The position numbers and the translations under genes are program-made. The notes below the pieces were generated by a model. That model was not told where the DNA came from. It saw nothing but the letters and a program-made list of their open reading frames with translations, and searched no databases. 64,000 nucleotides of DNA from positions 1 through 64,000 of the forward strand of contig CAYNFR010000016.1 in assembly GCA_964396595.1 (NCBI GenBank). Reading direction: 5' to 3'. This document shows positions 44,908-55,080 of this stretch, one piece after another (positions within the stretch are counted from its first letter, which is position 1; every line of letters begins with the position of its first letter). This DNA comes from CAYNFR01 sp964396595. GTDB taxonomy: Bacteria; Bacteroidota; Bacteroidia; Chitinophagales; Saprospiraceae.

Positions 44908-46860
44908 ATGAGAAAAACCATTGTCTTTTTGCTATTGGTGGCTGCCGGACATATCGCAGGTCAGTCTGAAGACTATATCGCAAAAGTGAATAACAAACCG
45001 ATTACACTCACGGAGTTCAGGTATATATACGAAAAAAATAATCGTGAAAAAGCGGATTTCAGCAAGGAGAGCCTTGAGGAGTATCTCAATCTATATATCA
45101 ATTTTAAACTCAAGGTCGAAAAAGCGCGTGAGTTAAAATATCACGAGCGGAGTTCATATCAGGAAGAATTGGCTGGATATAGAAAGCAGCTGGCAGACTC
45201 ATATCTGATTGATAAAGAGGTGATCGAACACCTCACTGAGCAGGCATATATACGCAAACAGAGCGATGTAGGCCTGCGGCATATATTAATCCAAGTATCA
45301 CCCAGAGCCTCAGAGGCGGACAAGGCGGAAGCCCTTAAAAAGATTAGGATTGTTCAGGAAGAAATCGCTGCGGGCATGAGTTTTGAAACTGCCGCCAGAG
45401 AATATTCTGATGATAAAAATAGTGCGGCATTGGGCGGAAACATTGGATATATCACGGCTACATTACCTGATGGATATATCGCCCTGGAAGATGCCGCATA
45501 CACCATGAATATAGGTGCTATCTCTGAGCCGATTCTGACTGATATGGGCTATCATCTGCTCAAGCTGGTCGATGTGAGACCTGCCCGCGGAACCGTCGAA
45601 GCGGCGCACATATTGATACGCAAGAAACTAGGAGGTGTCAATGTGCCCAATGTCAAAGAAAGAATCATGTCTATCCACAAAAATATTGCGAGCGGCAATC
45701 AGATCTTTGAAGATGCGGTGGTGCAGTTTTCAGAAGATATGCAGACCAAGAACACAGATGGGGTGCTGGGCTTCTTCGGAATAGGGCAATATGAACCTTC
45801 ATTTGAAGATGCAGCATTCGGTATCAAGACAGATGGGCATATCAGTGAGCCAGTAGAGACATCGGTGGGCTGGCACATTATTAAGCGCATCAGCCATCGA
45901 CCTCCTGCCGACCGTGTGACCATTAGGCAACAGATTAAAGGTAATGATCTGAGCCTTCGGTTTCAGATACAAAAACAAAAAGTGTTGCAGCGTATCAAAC
46001 AAGAAGCGGGTTACAAGGAAATTCCCGAGGCTATCGCCCAATTAACAGAAATCGTGGACGACGGCATATTTGAGTATGATTGGCAAGTGCAGGAGATACC
46101 TGATGTTAAAGCCGTGATATTGGACAGGACGTCCTACACATTAAAGGATATAATAGAATATGCCAAAACGCTCACCCGAATGCGCATAAGAGCTAAAGGC
46201 CAATTATCCAAAGAGGAGATGGTAGATCAAATCCTTATTGCCTACGGCAATGATCTTGCCTTAAAATATGCTGATAGCCAGCTAGAAGCAAGGTATCCGG
46301 AATTCAGAAATTTGATGCGTGAATACGAGGAAGGGATTTTACTGTTTGAGGTGACATCTGAGTTTGTCTGGAATCAAGCCACCATAGATACTGTCGGATT
46401 AAAGAAGTTTTTTGAGAAGAATAGAGATAAATACCAATGGCAGAGAAGGGCTAAATTGACCAGCTACTCGATTCGATCACTCGATCCTGATCTTGTAACA
46501 TCTGTTTTTAAAATGGCAAGGAATAGCACTCCTGAAGAGGTTAAGGCGGCATTTAATCAAGAAACTAATGTAGTATTGACGGAGACAGAAATATACGAGG
46601 ACGGCAGCGAATATCTGAAGGGAATAGAATGGAAGGTGGATGTTACACAAGCACCTATATTCAACAATGCGCTGAAGGTATCGACCTTTAAGAAAATCGA
46701 AGAGATTTACCCTCCGGCACGAAAAGAATTTAGAGAAGCGAAGGGCTTTATCATCAGTGACTATCAAGAGAGTCTAGACAAGGCATGGATACAATCTCTT
46801 CGCAGCCAATACAAAACGGAAATCAATCGGAAAGCGCTCAGAGCAATTACTAAAAATTAA
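44908..46860 (+). CDS. Periplasmic peptidylprolyl isomerase with two parvulin domains
   Basis: The 650-residue exported protein (signal peptide MRKTIVFLLLVAAGHIAGQ) has a SurA-like N-terminal helical region. Two successive PPIC domains begin with GLRHILIQVS (about 132) and AAHILIRKKL (about 230). The first has the typical SDDKNSAALGGNIGY and the second SEDMQTKNTDGVLGFF. The C-terminal 300 residues are a long helical chaperone-like part. It probably helps fold or escort outer-membrane proteins. It is the first of three folding genes; the next starts 12 bp downstream. Confidence 0.9.
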   Translation: MRKTIVFLLLVAAGHIAGQSEDYIAKVNNKPITLTEFRYIYEKNNREKADFSKESLEEYLNLYINFKLKVEKARELKYHERSSYQEELAGYRKQLADSYLIDKEVIEHLTEQAYIRKQSDVGLRHILIQVSPRASEADKAEALKKIRIVQEEIAAGMSFETAAREYSDDKNSAALGGNIGYITATLPDGYIALEDAAYTMNIGAISEPILTDMGYHLLKLVDVRPARGTVEAAHILIRKKLGGVNVPNVKERIMSIHKNIASGNQIFEDAVVQFSEDMQTKNTDGVLGFFGIGQYEPSFEDAAFGIKTDGHISEPVETSVGWHIIKRISHRPPADRVTIRQQIKGNDLSLRFQIQKQKVLQRIKQEAGYKEIPEAIAQLTEIVDDGIFEYDWQVQEIPDVKAVILDRTSYTLKDIIEYAKTLTRMRIRAKGQLSKEEMVDQILIAYGNDLALKYADSQLEARYPEFRNLMREYEEGILLFEVTSEFVWNQATIDTVGLKKFFEKNRDKYQWQRRAKLTSYSIRSLDPDLVTSVFKMARNSTPEEVKAAFNQETNVVLTETEIYEDGSEYLKGIEWKVDVTQAPIFNNALKVSTFKKIEEIYPPARKEFREAKGFIISDYQESLDKAWIQSLRSQYKTEINRKALRAITKN

Positions 46861-46872
46861 GATGGACTTGTC

Positions 46873-47733
46873 TTGAGTAAGCCTGCTAAGTGCCGATATA
46901 TCCAGAATGTCATGATAATGGTCTTGTCATTGACAGTAATCAGCGCATGTAGTGATAAGTCGGCTAGCGAGCCCGAGAAGAACATCATCGTACAGATAGA
47001 TAACCGAACCTTGTCTGCCGACAAAATACGTTCGATGATCCATCCTGCGGCCAGCGAAATAGATAGCGCAGCTATTACAAATACCTATGTAGACAATTGG
47101 ATCAGAGACCAATTAATGATGCGCGTAGCAGCAGATCGATATGTAAGTGATCCCAATATCGAGTCCTTAGTGCAAGAATATAGAGAGAATCTACTCAAGT
47201 TTAAACTGGAAGAAGCCATATTGGCGGATAGATATGATTCGACGATTACCCAGAACGAATTATTTGCATACTACAGCGAAAACAAGCGCCAATTCGTGCT
47301 TAATAAGCCGATTTATAGAGTATTATTGATAAAGTTGTCATCCGATAGCCCGGATATCGATGCGCTTAATAAACTGTGGAAACAGAAAGACTACAATCAA
47401 GTTTTTACAATTACCGAAAACCTGACAAATGTCTTCCTGATGGATACGACGCAGTGGTTAAGCTCGGATCAGCTCCTGGTTTTTGGGGAAGGCTTGATTC
47501 CTTCATTCGTGGAGAAGATGCCATCATTGTATGAAAAAGAGGGTGGAGGTATTAAATTATTTCTTAAAATCTATGATAAGCTGGACAAAGGCGAATCTGC
47601 ACCGTTAACATATGTAGAAGAAGAAGTAGCTTTGATGATTCTTCACAATAGGAAGACCAAGATCCTTAGAGATTTCAAGGAAGAACTATACAATAGTGCG
47701 TTAAGAAATAATGAAATTAGACTATTTAATTAA
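46873..47733 (+). CDS. SurA N-terminal-like lipoprotein lacking a parvulin domain
   Basis: The lipobox VISAC ends a signal peptide. I keep the TTG start at 46873 because it supplies the basic residues MSKPAKCR before the hydrophobic core; the ATG at 46912 would leave no positive charge. The 286 residues resemble the helical chaperone part of SurA-type proteins, with no recognisable PPIC domain, and its placement between two parvulin genes (12 bp after, 6 bp before) points to a helper of outer-membrane protein biogenesis. I cannot name a family. Confidence 0.7.
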   Translation: MSKPAKCRYIQNVMIMVLSLTVISACSDKSASEPEKNIIVQIDNRTLSADKIRSMIHPAASEIDSAAITNTYVDNWIRDQLMMRVAADRYVSDPNIESLVQEYRENLLKFKLEEAILADRYDSTITQNELFAYYSENKRQFVLNKPIYRVLLIKLSSDSPDIDALNKLWKQKDYNQVFTITENLTNVFLMDTTQWLSSDQLLVFGEGLIPSFVEKMPSLYEKEGGGIKLFLKIYDKLDKGESAPLTYVEEEVALMILHNRKTKILRDFKEELYNSALRNNEIRLFN

Positions 47734-47739
47734 TCAATC

Positions 47740-49098
47740 ATGAGACTAAGTATCTGCAGTATATTATGTGTTATATCGCTTCATGTATCTGCTCAGGGAG
47801 GGCAAATATTAGATCAAGTGATAGCAAGAGTGGGTCGCGAATATATCTTGTACTCAGATATCCAAGAGCTGTATGTATATTCTAAATCGCGTAATCCTGA
47901 TTATGCTCCTGAAATGCAATGCGATATAATTGACCAACTTATTAGCAAAAAATTACTTCTCGATCAGGCGAGACTTGACAGTATAATCATAGCAGATATA
48001 GAAGTGGAAGTGGAACTGGATCGACGTATAGAAATGATTCTAAGACAAATGGGAGGAGACGAAAATATGTTTATAGAGGTTTATGGAAAGAGCATTCAAG
48101 AGCAGAAAGAAGAAACAAGAGAGCCGACCAAAGAGCAGATGATAGAGCAACGTGTCCAAGGATCTTTATTACGAAATGTAGAAATCACGCCTAATGAAGT
48201 AGTTGCTTTTTTTAATGAGATACCTACAGACAGCCTTCCCTATCTCAATGCGGAGGTAGAAGTGGGCGAGATCAGCATGAAAACCATTATCAGTGAAGAA
48301 GCGAAGCAGAATGCAAAGGAAAAGCTTGAAAGTATTCGACTGCGCGTAATAGAGGGTGGGGAGAGTTTTGCTGAATTAGCGTCGATATTTTCGGATGACC
48401 CGGGTAGCGCAAGAACAGGAGGTGATCTCGGCTGGGCACGAAGAGGAAGCTATGTGCCGGAGTTTGAAGCGATGGCGTTCAGTCTTGACATTGGAGAATA
48501 CTCTGAAGTGGTGGAAACAGAATTTGGATATCATTTCATGCAGCTGATAGAGCGTCGCGGTAATGCCATACATCTCCGACATGTACTGGTCCGACCTGAG
48601 GTTACACAAGCAGACTATGACCGCACGAGAGATTCTTTGAATAAAGTGCGCGATCTTTTGATGGCAGATAGTATTGATTTTGAGCTGGCGGTGAGGAGAT
48701 ATTCTGACGACAAGACACAGAGTTATAATAATGTGGGTAGGATGATCAATCCTGATTCTGGTGACTCTTTTTGGGAAACAGCTCAGCTGCCGTATCAGAT
48801 ATATTTTGCTATCGAGCCACTGGATATAGGCGGCTATTCTGAAGTCCTAGAGGTAGAAGAGCGGGGAGAAAAGGTGTACAAACTTATTCAGCTACAATCA
48901 CGTAGCAAGCCGCATCTTGCGAGTCTGACGACAGATTTTTCCAGAATCAAAGAATTTGCCAAAGAAAGCAAGCGATATAAGTTGTTTAACGAATGGATGG
49001 ATCGCAAGGTCAAGAATACATTTATCGAGATCATGGAAGAGTTCAGAGTATGTCCTATTCTGGACAAATACTTCGCCAATAAGGATATAAAACCCTAA
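47740..49098 (+). CDS. surA: SurA-like periplasmic chaperone / peptidylprolyl isomerase
   Basis: This 452-residue exported protein (signal ending HVSAQGG) opens with the SurA N-terminal helical region (LDQVIARVGREYILYSDIQE). Two PPIC domains follow: the first (about 165-280, SDDPGSARTGGDLGW) is canonical, and the second (about 283-390, SDDKTQSYNNVGRM) is diverged. It escorts unfolded outer-membrane proteins across the periplasm. The C-terminal helix completes the chaperone fold. It is the last of the folding trio, followed by recO after 13 bp. Confidence 0.9.
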   Translation: MRLSICSILCVISLHVSAQGGQILDQVIARVGREYILYSDIQELYVYSKSRNPDYAPEMQCDIIDQLISKKLLLDQARLDSIIIADIEVEVELDRRIEMILRQMGGDENMFIEVYGKSIQEQKEETREPTKEQMIEQRVQGSLLRNVEITPNEVVAFFNEIPTDSLPYLNAEVEVGEISMKTIISEEAKQNAKEKLESIRLRVIEGGESFAELASIFSDDPGSARTGGDLGWARRGSYVPEFEAMAFSLDIGEYSEVVETEFGYHFMQLIERRGNAIHLRHVLVRPEVTQADYDRTRDSLNKVRDLLMADSIDFELAVRRYSDDKTQSYNNVGRMINPDSGDSFWETAQLPYQIYFAIEPLDIGGYSEVLEVEERGEKVYKLIQLQSRSKPHLASLTTDFSRIKEFAKESKRYKLFNEWMDRKVKNTFIEIMEEFRVCPILDKYFANKDIKP

Positions 49099-49111
49099 TT
49101 AGTCTAAGCAA

Positions 49112-49834
49112 ATGGCTTCGTTAATCTCTACAGAAGGGGTCATATGCAGAACAGTGAAGTATGGCGATACAAGCCTGATACTGGATATTTACTCTCCGGA
49201 TCTAGGTCTGAGAACCTATATCATCAACGGTGTCCGTAGCCCTCGCGCAAAAAGTACAGCTTCCATACTCCAAGTGATCAATCTGGTCAGATTTGTGTGT
49301 TATGACAATGGAGATTCATCAAAGATCAGTCGTATTAAGGAGATTCAATTGGCACAGATTTTTAAGCGGCTGACAGTGGATGTAGGGAGATCGGCTGTTG
49401 CTATGGTGATGCTGGAAATATCACGTAATATTCTTAGAGTCAGCGATGACAATGAAGCCGTATATCAATATATCCGTGATCAATTGCTCAGACTTGATGT
49501 AGTAGAGGGTTCTGTCAAGCATATACATATAGAATTTCTGATCGGATTGGCAGAGCGTCTGGGACTGGGGATGATGGACACTTATGGAGAAGAGAGGCCA
49601 TATTTTGACATGACAGAAGGTCGATTTGTGTCTATGCCGGCTGATCTGCGTTATGCCTTCAATCGTGGCGGTAGTGCACTATTAGCGTCTTATCTGAGAA
49701 AAGTGCCCGTATCCGTGTCACGTCAAGAGCGCAAGGAGCTCTTCGATTATCTACTCGATTTTTATCGGTATCATATACCGGATTTTGCGGCGCTTAAGAC
49801 TCTCACCGTGTTATATGCGATATGGGAGGAGTGA
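49112..49834 (+). CDS. recO: DNA repair protein RecO
   Basis: RecO, with RecR, loads RecA onto SSB-coated single strands for recombinational gap repair. The 240-residue length is normal: an N-terminal OB fold (GVICRTVKYGDTSLILDIYS, then SPRAKSTASILQ) and a C-terminal helical domain without the cysteine zinc cluster found in some homologues. The start ATG is 13 bp after surA, suggesting co-transcription, though the functions differ. Confidence 0.93.
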   Translation: MASLISTEGVICRTVKYGDTSLILDIYSPDLGLRTYIINGVRSPRAKSTASILQVINLVRFVCYDNGDSSKISRIKEIQLAQIFKRLTVDVGRSAVAMVMLEISRNILRVSDDNEAVYQYIRDQLLRLDVVEGSVKHIHIEFLIGLAERLGLGMMDTYGEERPYFDMTEGRFVSMPADLRYAFNRGGSALLASYLRKVPVSVSRQERKELFDYLLDFYRYHIPDFAALKTLTVLYAIWEE

Positions 49835-49965
49835 AGTAGATGGATGGTATAGCTTGTTGACATGTGCTAGCACGAGACATCTAGTTTCCTTACCGATAAA
49901 CAATATTCAAGCGGATAATGTCACGGTAAAGGATATTTTTGCACCGACTTTAAGAATAGAAGGTT

Positions 49966-50367
49966 ATGAATTTAGAAAACATAATGGCCGTAAGTGGTCT
50001 GCCTGGCTTGTTTAAGCTAATCACCTCTCGCAATAATGGGATATTGGTGTCAGAGTATGATACGGATAAAACAAGGTTTCTGACAATGCGCAAGCATCTG
50101 TTTACCCCGCTACAGACAGTGGCAATTTATACAGAGGAGGATACAATAGAACTAAAGGATGTTTTTAAGGCCATGAAGGCTATTTCTTTAACCGAATCCG
50201 TACCTAGCGGAAGTGAGAGCAATACGGCTTTATTCGGTTTTTTTGCGAAGGTGCTGCCGACATACGATCGTGATCGTGTCAAGATCAGTGATGTCAAAAA
50301 AATACTCAAGTGGTATCACTTTCTTAATGAAAGAGGCGTGCTTGACGTGTCGGACGAAGAAGAATAG
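49966..50367 (+). CDS. DUF5606 family protein
   Basis: A 133-residue cytoplasmic protein whose opening (MNLENIMAVSGLPGLFKLI) matches the Bacteroidota family DUF5606, in which a domain of about 50 residues is followed by a variable acidic tail. The function is unknown. It ends in an EEE run. It lies 131 bp after recO; no separate promoter is clear. It converges on the haloperoxidase gene with only 19 bp between stops. Confidence 0.85.
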   Translation: MNLENIMAVSGLPGLFKLITSRNNGILVSEYDTDKTRFLTMRKHLFTPLQTVAIYTEEDTIELKDVFKAMKAISLTESVPSGSESNTALFGFFAKVLPTYDRDRVKISDVKKILKWYHFLNERGVLDVSDEEE

Positions 50368-50386
50368 CTTAGCTCCAGGGCTATTA

Positions 50387-51712
50387 TTACCACTTGGGGA
50401 AATAGGCATCTAGTTTGTGGATTGACCAATGGCCGACTTGCTCGCCTAGCCAAATACCCTGATCGATGCCATCGCGGTAGTGTATCCCTCCATATAATCG
50501 CGAGATGGAAGCCTCTTGGCCTGCTTGGCGGAAAGATTTAAAACGCCTTTTCGGCAGACCAAACTCTAGTTCTGTGGTATCAACGAAACCAAATTTATCG
50601 CCGAATATCCTCGTAAGTACTATACCTGCACAGGAAGAGACAACACTATGACCAGAGACATATTCTGGGAAAGGAGGTGTCTGAAGCAGCGGTTCCCATC
50701 GCGGGTCTATCAATTTTTTGATCGCTGTCACTGGCCTGACGCGATCTGACCGATATTTTTCATCCCAGCAAGCAATGAAGGCATCGTGAAGGCTGATGGC
50801 CACAAGCGCATGTACTAAGACAGTGTGGGCTAGTGAAAACCTCCGCTTGATACAAGCAATACCGGTTATGCCTATCCAATGGCCTCCGGGAGAGAGCTGT
50901 TTCAATCCGTATTCAATATGCCCGATCTGCTGAACAGCAAATGGGTTGCAATCCCAAAAACGCGCTATAAGCTCCCTGTTTTTATCGAGATTCTTACTTA
51001 TGTCATAGACTTCCTTTAATTCTTTATAAAAAGCACTGGATTGATCAGTATCATATCCATTGGGTTGCGATACCAGGTATTGATCTGATCGCTCAAGCAG
51101 CATGGGTCGAATTGTCTTCCAATGTGGTTCTACGGGTGCCATAAATGCCGGGCCTGTAGGTTGCCAATATTGAGGCGCACGCTTGGGTGTATAACGTTTA
51201 AGGTTGTTAAGTTGCTGAAACCCATCAGTGTTGGCCCAGCGGATCATTTGTTGAGATATTTTTTCTGCCAACGTACGCGAAGCGTGGACGGAAACTGTTG
51301 ATGCCCCTTGCGCAATATATAAGCTTGTAAGCGAATCGAGATGCCCTGAAAGTTGTGCCCCGGATGGTAATAAACTTTTGGCCGCAGCTAATACAGCAAA
51401 GCTTGTGGCATGTCTCAGATGAACATCGTGCTTTTCATGATCTTCCACGATTAGCTGCGGAGGGCTATTGACTACATTTAATAGGGAGGGGTAGGAATCC
51501 GGAGCTAGAACTGATTGCACTTCATGTGCTGTAAGTAGGATATAGGCATAATACCGCGCTGCAGCAACAGGCGACGTAACATCATCCACAAGAATGTCTG
51601 TCGCTAATTTTACGCAGCGGACGAACTCTTGGCTCTCTCGCACATGTGCCTTATTGGCCGATAGGCCAAAGTTTAGAAAGAACAAAAAATACAGCGTGCT
51701 GAAGAGTTTCAT
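50387..51712 (-). CDS. Vanadium-dependent haloperoxidase-like exported phosphatase-superfamily protein
   Basis: The 441-residue exported protein (signal MKLFSTLYFLFFLNFGLSA) belongs to the PAP2/haloperoxidase superfamily. The three vanadate/phosphate-binding motifs are visible: K-x6-RP (KYRSDRVRP), VSGH in the place of PSGH, and SRLYGGIHYRD, giving Lys, two Arg, Ser and two His. Such proteins either oxidise halides with peroxide or hydrolyse phosphoesters; sequence alone does not decide. It starts 5 bp after the ASPIC gene ends, forming an operon that Bacteroidota often carry together. Confidence 0.88.
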   Translation of the reverse strand: MKLFSTLYFLFFLNFGLSANKAHVRESQEFVRCVKLATDILVDDVTSPVAAARYYAYILLTAHEVQSVLAPDSYPSLLNVVNSPPQLIVEDHEKHDVHLRHATSFAVLAAAKSLLPSGAQLSGHLDSLTSLYIAQGASTVSVHASRTLAEKISQQMIRWANTDGFQQLNNLKRYTPKRAPQYWQPTGPAFMAPVEPHWKTIRPMLLERSDQYLVSQPNGYDTDQSSAFYKELKEVYDISKNLDKNRELIARFWDCNPFAVQQIGHIEYGLKQLSPGGHWIGITGIACIKRRFSLAHTVLVHALVAISLHDAFIACWDEKYRSDRVRPVTAIKKLIDPRWEPLLQTPPFPEYVSGHSVVSSCAGIVLTRIFGDKFGFVDTTELEFGLPKRRFKSFRQAGQEASISRLYGGIHYRDGIDQGIWLGEQVGHWSIHKLDAYFPKW

Positions 51713-51717
51713 GTGGC

Positions 51718-54700
51718 TTACTCCTTATGACCATATTCTAATAACAATGGTGAGGCATCATTGATACCTACTATTATTTTCTTGCCTTCCGGTGTGTCAA
51801 CATACTCAAGACTTCTCACAGAACCATGAATATTAAGTCCCGCTGCTAGCTGAGGAACATATTCATACTGACCATCGCCGAGACCTCTGAGCAGACAGCT
51901 ATAATTGGCATGGGACTTACCTATTTTAATGCGGGCATATTCTATATTACCCATTAACAAGATATCTGTGATCCCATCATGGTCAAAATCACCGGCCAGA
52001 ATAGCATGGACTGGCGAAAAGTTTGCCTCTATTGGAAAACTGCGGGGATGTAGTTTTCCATTGATGTTTTCAAACCACATCGTGGCTAGATTGTCAGCTA
52101 TAAGTACAGGCGAATTTTTCACTTTTTCCTCACCGAAGATATCCTCCATTCGCACCTCTGAAAAAGAGTCATATGTCACATATTGCTTCCTAAGTGACAC
52201 GATTTGATCCGTCAGCTCGTCTCTACTTGTCATCGGATAGGATACATCATCGATATAATAACACATGATCGGGTCGAGATAACCATTGTCATCAAAATCA
52301 TCGTAATACAAGCTTACAGGCTGCTCTCGCGATGCCTTAAACTGACTATTAAGCCCCCAGTTTCCTCCCACAAGATCAAGATCGCCATCGCCATCAAGAT
52401 CATACGCGAGCAATTTATTCCACCATCCGTGTGGGCTATCGGAGAGGCAATGTGACGTATTATCGATAATCTTTGTTCCATCGTATTCGAATACACGGAT
52501 ATTCATCCATTCGCCGCAGACGACTAGGGAAGGGTGGCCGTCACCATTCAGATCTGCGAGGATGGCATGTGTTACCATACCGAGGTCGCGTAGTAGGGCT
52601 ATCTCCTCTGAGGAGCTTAGCGTAAAATTTCCTCGACCGTCATTGTTTAACAATATGCTACCGGGAGAGTTAGGATATTCACCTTGGCTGACACGTCCAC
52701 CTACGAATAAGTCCATATCTCCATCCTGATCATAATCCCATGCCACGGCGACTGACCCTGAAAAGCTATATGTGGGGAGCAAGTCATATTTGCGCATAAA
52801 TGCGCCGTTGTGATTTATATATAATCGATCCTCTAGTGGTAAGCCACTGTCAGAACTTCCGAACCCTCCAGAGACCACGAATAAATCAAGATCTCCATCC
52901 CCGTCAGCATCAAAAAATACCGCATCTGCATCTTCGTATTTCGTATCCATCAAGAGAGCTGCTTGACGAAGAGCGGTGAACGAACCATCCTTTTTTTGAC
53001 GTAACAATACACCAGCGCTGCCTTCGGCATTACATAGATAGATATCTTCCAGACCATCTCCGTCAATATCCCCTACAGCTGTTTTAGGCCCGTGAAAGGA
53101 GACCATGTTAGGTATTAAGGGTTGTACTTTAAAGTCATTGACAAGTACTTCTTGATGCCGAGTAGGAAGGCTATCCGGCGGATAGTTGAAGATAGTAATC
53201 GGTGGTGGTGCAAGTGCATCGTCCGGGATAATGGTGTAGGCGTCCTTTGCCAGATCAGCAAGTTGATGTAGCTGATTGTAAGGGATCGCTTTACGAATCC
53301 GATAATAAGCGCCCGTTCCGGAGCGAATTGTGACGGAATCTATGACTGATTGTCCTAGCCCAAAATGCAATGGCACAGCCATAGCTGATTGAAAACCATG
53401 TACCGGATAATATTCCTTCATCTTCGTCCCCGTAGTCGTGTGGAGTGTTATTCTCGTGCCGATTCCGAAGTCTGTATGATTAGACATACTGAACTGTATC
53501 CAGTTACGGGATGGTGTGAGTTGGGGACTTTGGTTGCGATAAACACCCGGATAGTCATTGATCCTATTGAACACTAGGTCGAGGGCGCCATCATTATCAA
53601 GATCGGCATAGATAGCGCCATGCGCGAAGTCCTCCATATCGATGCCCCATGACGCACTCATGTCTGTAAAACTGAGATCGCCATTATTTTTGAATAGATA
53701 ATTGCGTAGTGGCGTGGCTGTGATGCTCTGTAGCATCTGAAACATTTTGTCATCTGTCTTGCCTTGAAGGTGCTTGAGGCGTTCATTTGCGTAAAACTTC
53801 ATAAAGTCGCGGTTGATCATATCGCGGCCATATCCGTTGGTGATGAAGAGATCACTCCAGCCGTCATTGTCATAGTCGGCTATTAAGGCAGACCAACTCC
53901 AGTCTGTATTAGAAATACCTGCTAGTTGGCCTATTTCGCTAAAAGTGCCATTGCGATTATTGAGGTGGAGCATGTTACGCATGTACTGATGATGGAATCC
54001 GTTATCCACCATATTATTATACATCTCAAAGTTATCAGGGGCGAATAGCAGTTTTTGGCGCTTATTATCTGCCGGCAGCATATCAAGTGTCAATATGTCG
54101 GGCCACCCGTCATTATTGATATCTCCTATGTCGATACCCATGGAAAAATTAGAGATATACTTGAGCGTTTCTTTGAGTACTTCTGTAAAGGTGCCGTCGT
54201 GATTATTCAGATACAGATAGTCTTCTTCTACATAGTCATTGCAGATGTAAATATCCGGCCATCCGTCATTGTTGATGTCGGCGATACTGATTCCTAGGCC
54301 ATATCCTAGAGGGTTAGACTTGATTCCGGCAATAATAGTGATATCGACGAACTTTCCGTTTCTGTTTTCATACAGGCGATCGCCGGCATCAGGATCGATC
54401 ATGCCTTTGACAAAAGCCGCATCAAAATTTTTAAATTGTTTCACATTATGATTGAGCACATAAAGATCGAGATCTCCATCCTGATCAAAGTCAAAGAATG
54501 CAGCATGTGTCGAATGTCCCGGGTCATCAATGCCATATTCGGCTGCGCGATCGGTGAAGGTGAGATTGCCATTGTTGATAAACAATTGATTTTTACGATG
54601 TTTATGCTCTACATCTCCCGAATAGCATACATAGATATCCAGCCAACCGTCTCCATTGACATCAGCCACTGTCACACCGGTTTTCCACCCTTTACGTCCA

Positions 54701-55035
54701 CCTACTCCCGCTGATCGCGTGATGTCTTCGAAGACAAAATCACCCTTATTAAGATAGAGTTTATTGTTCTCTGTATTGGCTGTAAAGTAAAGATCTATTA
54801 GTCCGTCATTATTGAAGTCTCCGGCAGCGACACCACCACCGTTGTAAAAGTACTCGTAAGTAATGATGTTGGATTGTGGCGTCTCTTTAAGCGTGTTTTG
54901 GAACGTGATGTGAGATTGTTGTGGATTTATTTCTTTAAATAGGGGCTGGCCGCCCAATGTTAAACTAATGCTTAATATAACCGGCAGAAGCAAAGCGGGT
55001 AAGCAATTAAATATATCCGACAGGTATTTTTTCAT
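51718..55035 (-). CDS. FG-GAP/VCBS repeat protein with ASPIC/UnbV domain
   Basis: I start at the Met at 55035 (MKKYLSDIFNCLPALLLP, a signal peptide) because the longer frame runs back through a terminator. The 1105 residues contain two propeller-like blocks with about 14 calcium loops of the form DxDxDGxxD (for example DVNGDGWLD and DADGDGDLD). Between them is an ASPIC/UnbV-type domain (FSMSNHTDFGIGTRITLHT...HFGLGQS). It is probably an outer-surface or periplasmic calcium-stabilised binding protein. Paired with the haloperoxidase downstream and SusCD upstream. Confidence 0.88.
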   Translation of the reverse strand: MKKYLSDIFNCLPALLLPVILSISLTLGGQPLFKEINPQQSHITFQNTLKETPQSNIITYEYFYNGGGVAAGDFNNDGLIDLYFTANTENNKLYLNKGDFVFEDITRSAGVGGRKGWKTGVTVADVNGDGWLDIYVCYSGDVEHKHRKNQLFINNGNLTFTDRAAEYGIDDPGHSTHAAFFDFDQDGDLDLYVLNHNVKQFKNFDAAFVKGMIDPDAGDRLYENRNGKFVDITIIAGIKSNPLGYGLGISIADINNDGWPDIYICNDYVEEDYLYLNNHDGTFTEVLKETLKYISNFSMGIDIGDINNDGWPDILTLDMLPADNKRQKLLFAPDNFEMYNNMVDNGFHHQYMRNMLHLNNRNGTFSEIGQLAGISNTDWSWSALIADYDNDGWSDLFITNGYGRDMINRDFMKFYANERLKHLQGKTDDKMFQMLQSITATPLRNYLFKNNGDLSFTDMSASWGIDMEDFAHGAIYADLDNDGALDLVFNRINDYPGVYRNQSPQLTPSRNWIQFSMSNHTDFGIGTRITLHTTTGTKMKEYYPVHGFQSAMAVPLHFGLGQSVIDSVTIRSGTGAYYRIRKAIPYNQLHQLADLAKDAYTIIPDDALAPPPITIFNYPPDSLPTRHQEVLVNDFKVQPLIPNMVSFHGPKTAVGDIDGDGLEDIYLCNAEGSAGVLLRQKKDGSFTALRQAALLMDTKYEDADAVFFDADGDGDLDLFVVSGGFGSSDSGLPLEDRLYINHNGAFMRKYDLLPTYSFSGSVAVAWDYDQDGDMDLFVGGRVSQGEYPNSPGSILLNNDGRGNFTLSSSEEIALLRDLGMVTHAILADLNGDGHPSLVVCGEWMNIRVFEYDGTKIIDNTSHCLSDSPHGWWNKLLAYDLDGDGDLDLVGGNWGLNSQFKASREQPVSLYYDDFDDNGYLDPIMCYYIDDVSYPMTSRDELTDQIVSLRKQYVTYDSFSEVRMEDIFGEEKVKNSPVLIADNLATMWFENINGKLHPRSFPIEANFSPVHAILAGDFDHDGITDILLMGNIEYARIKIGKSHANYSCLLRGLGDGQYEYVPQLAAGLNIHGSVRSLEYVDTPEGKKIIVGINDASPLLLEYGHKE

Positions 55036-55080
55036 TCTGAGCCTTACGCGTTTTAAGTACGCTGAAACGTCAAAATTAGA

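Noticed and set aside
49785..50015. Rightward 76-codon frame between recO and the DUF5606 gene
   Set aside because: It overlaps the end of recO and the start of the DUF5606 gene in another frame, and its product has no protein-like pattern or start context.
50362..50385. AATAGC/GCTATT hairpin between the DUF5606 and haloperoxidase stops
   Set aside because: The stem is short with a long loop and no T-run, so a terminator call is not supported.
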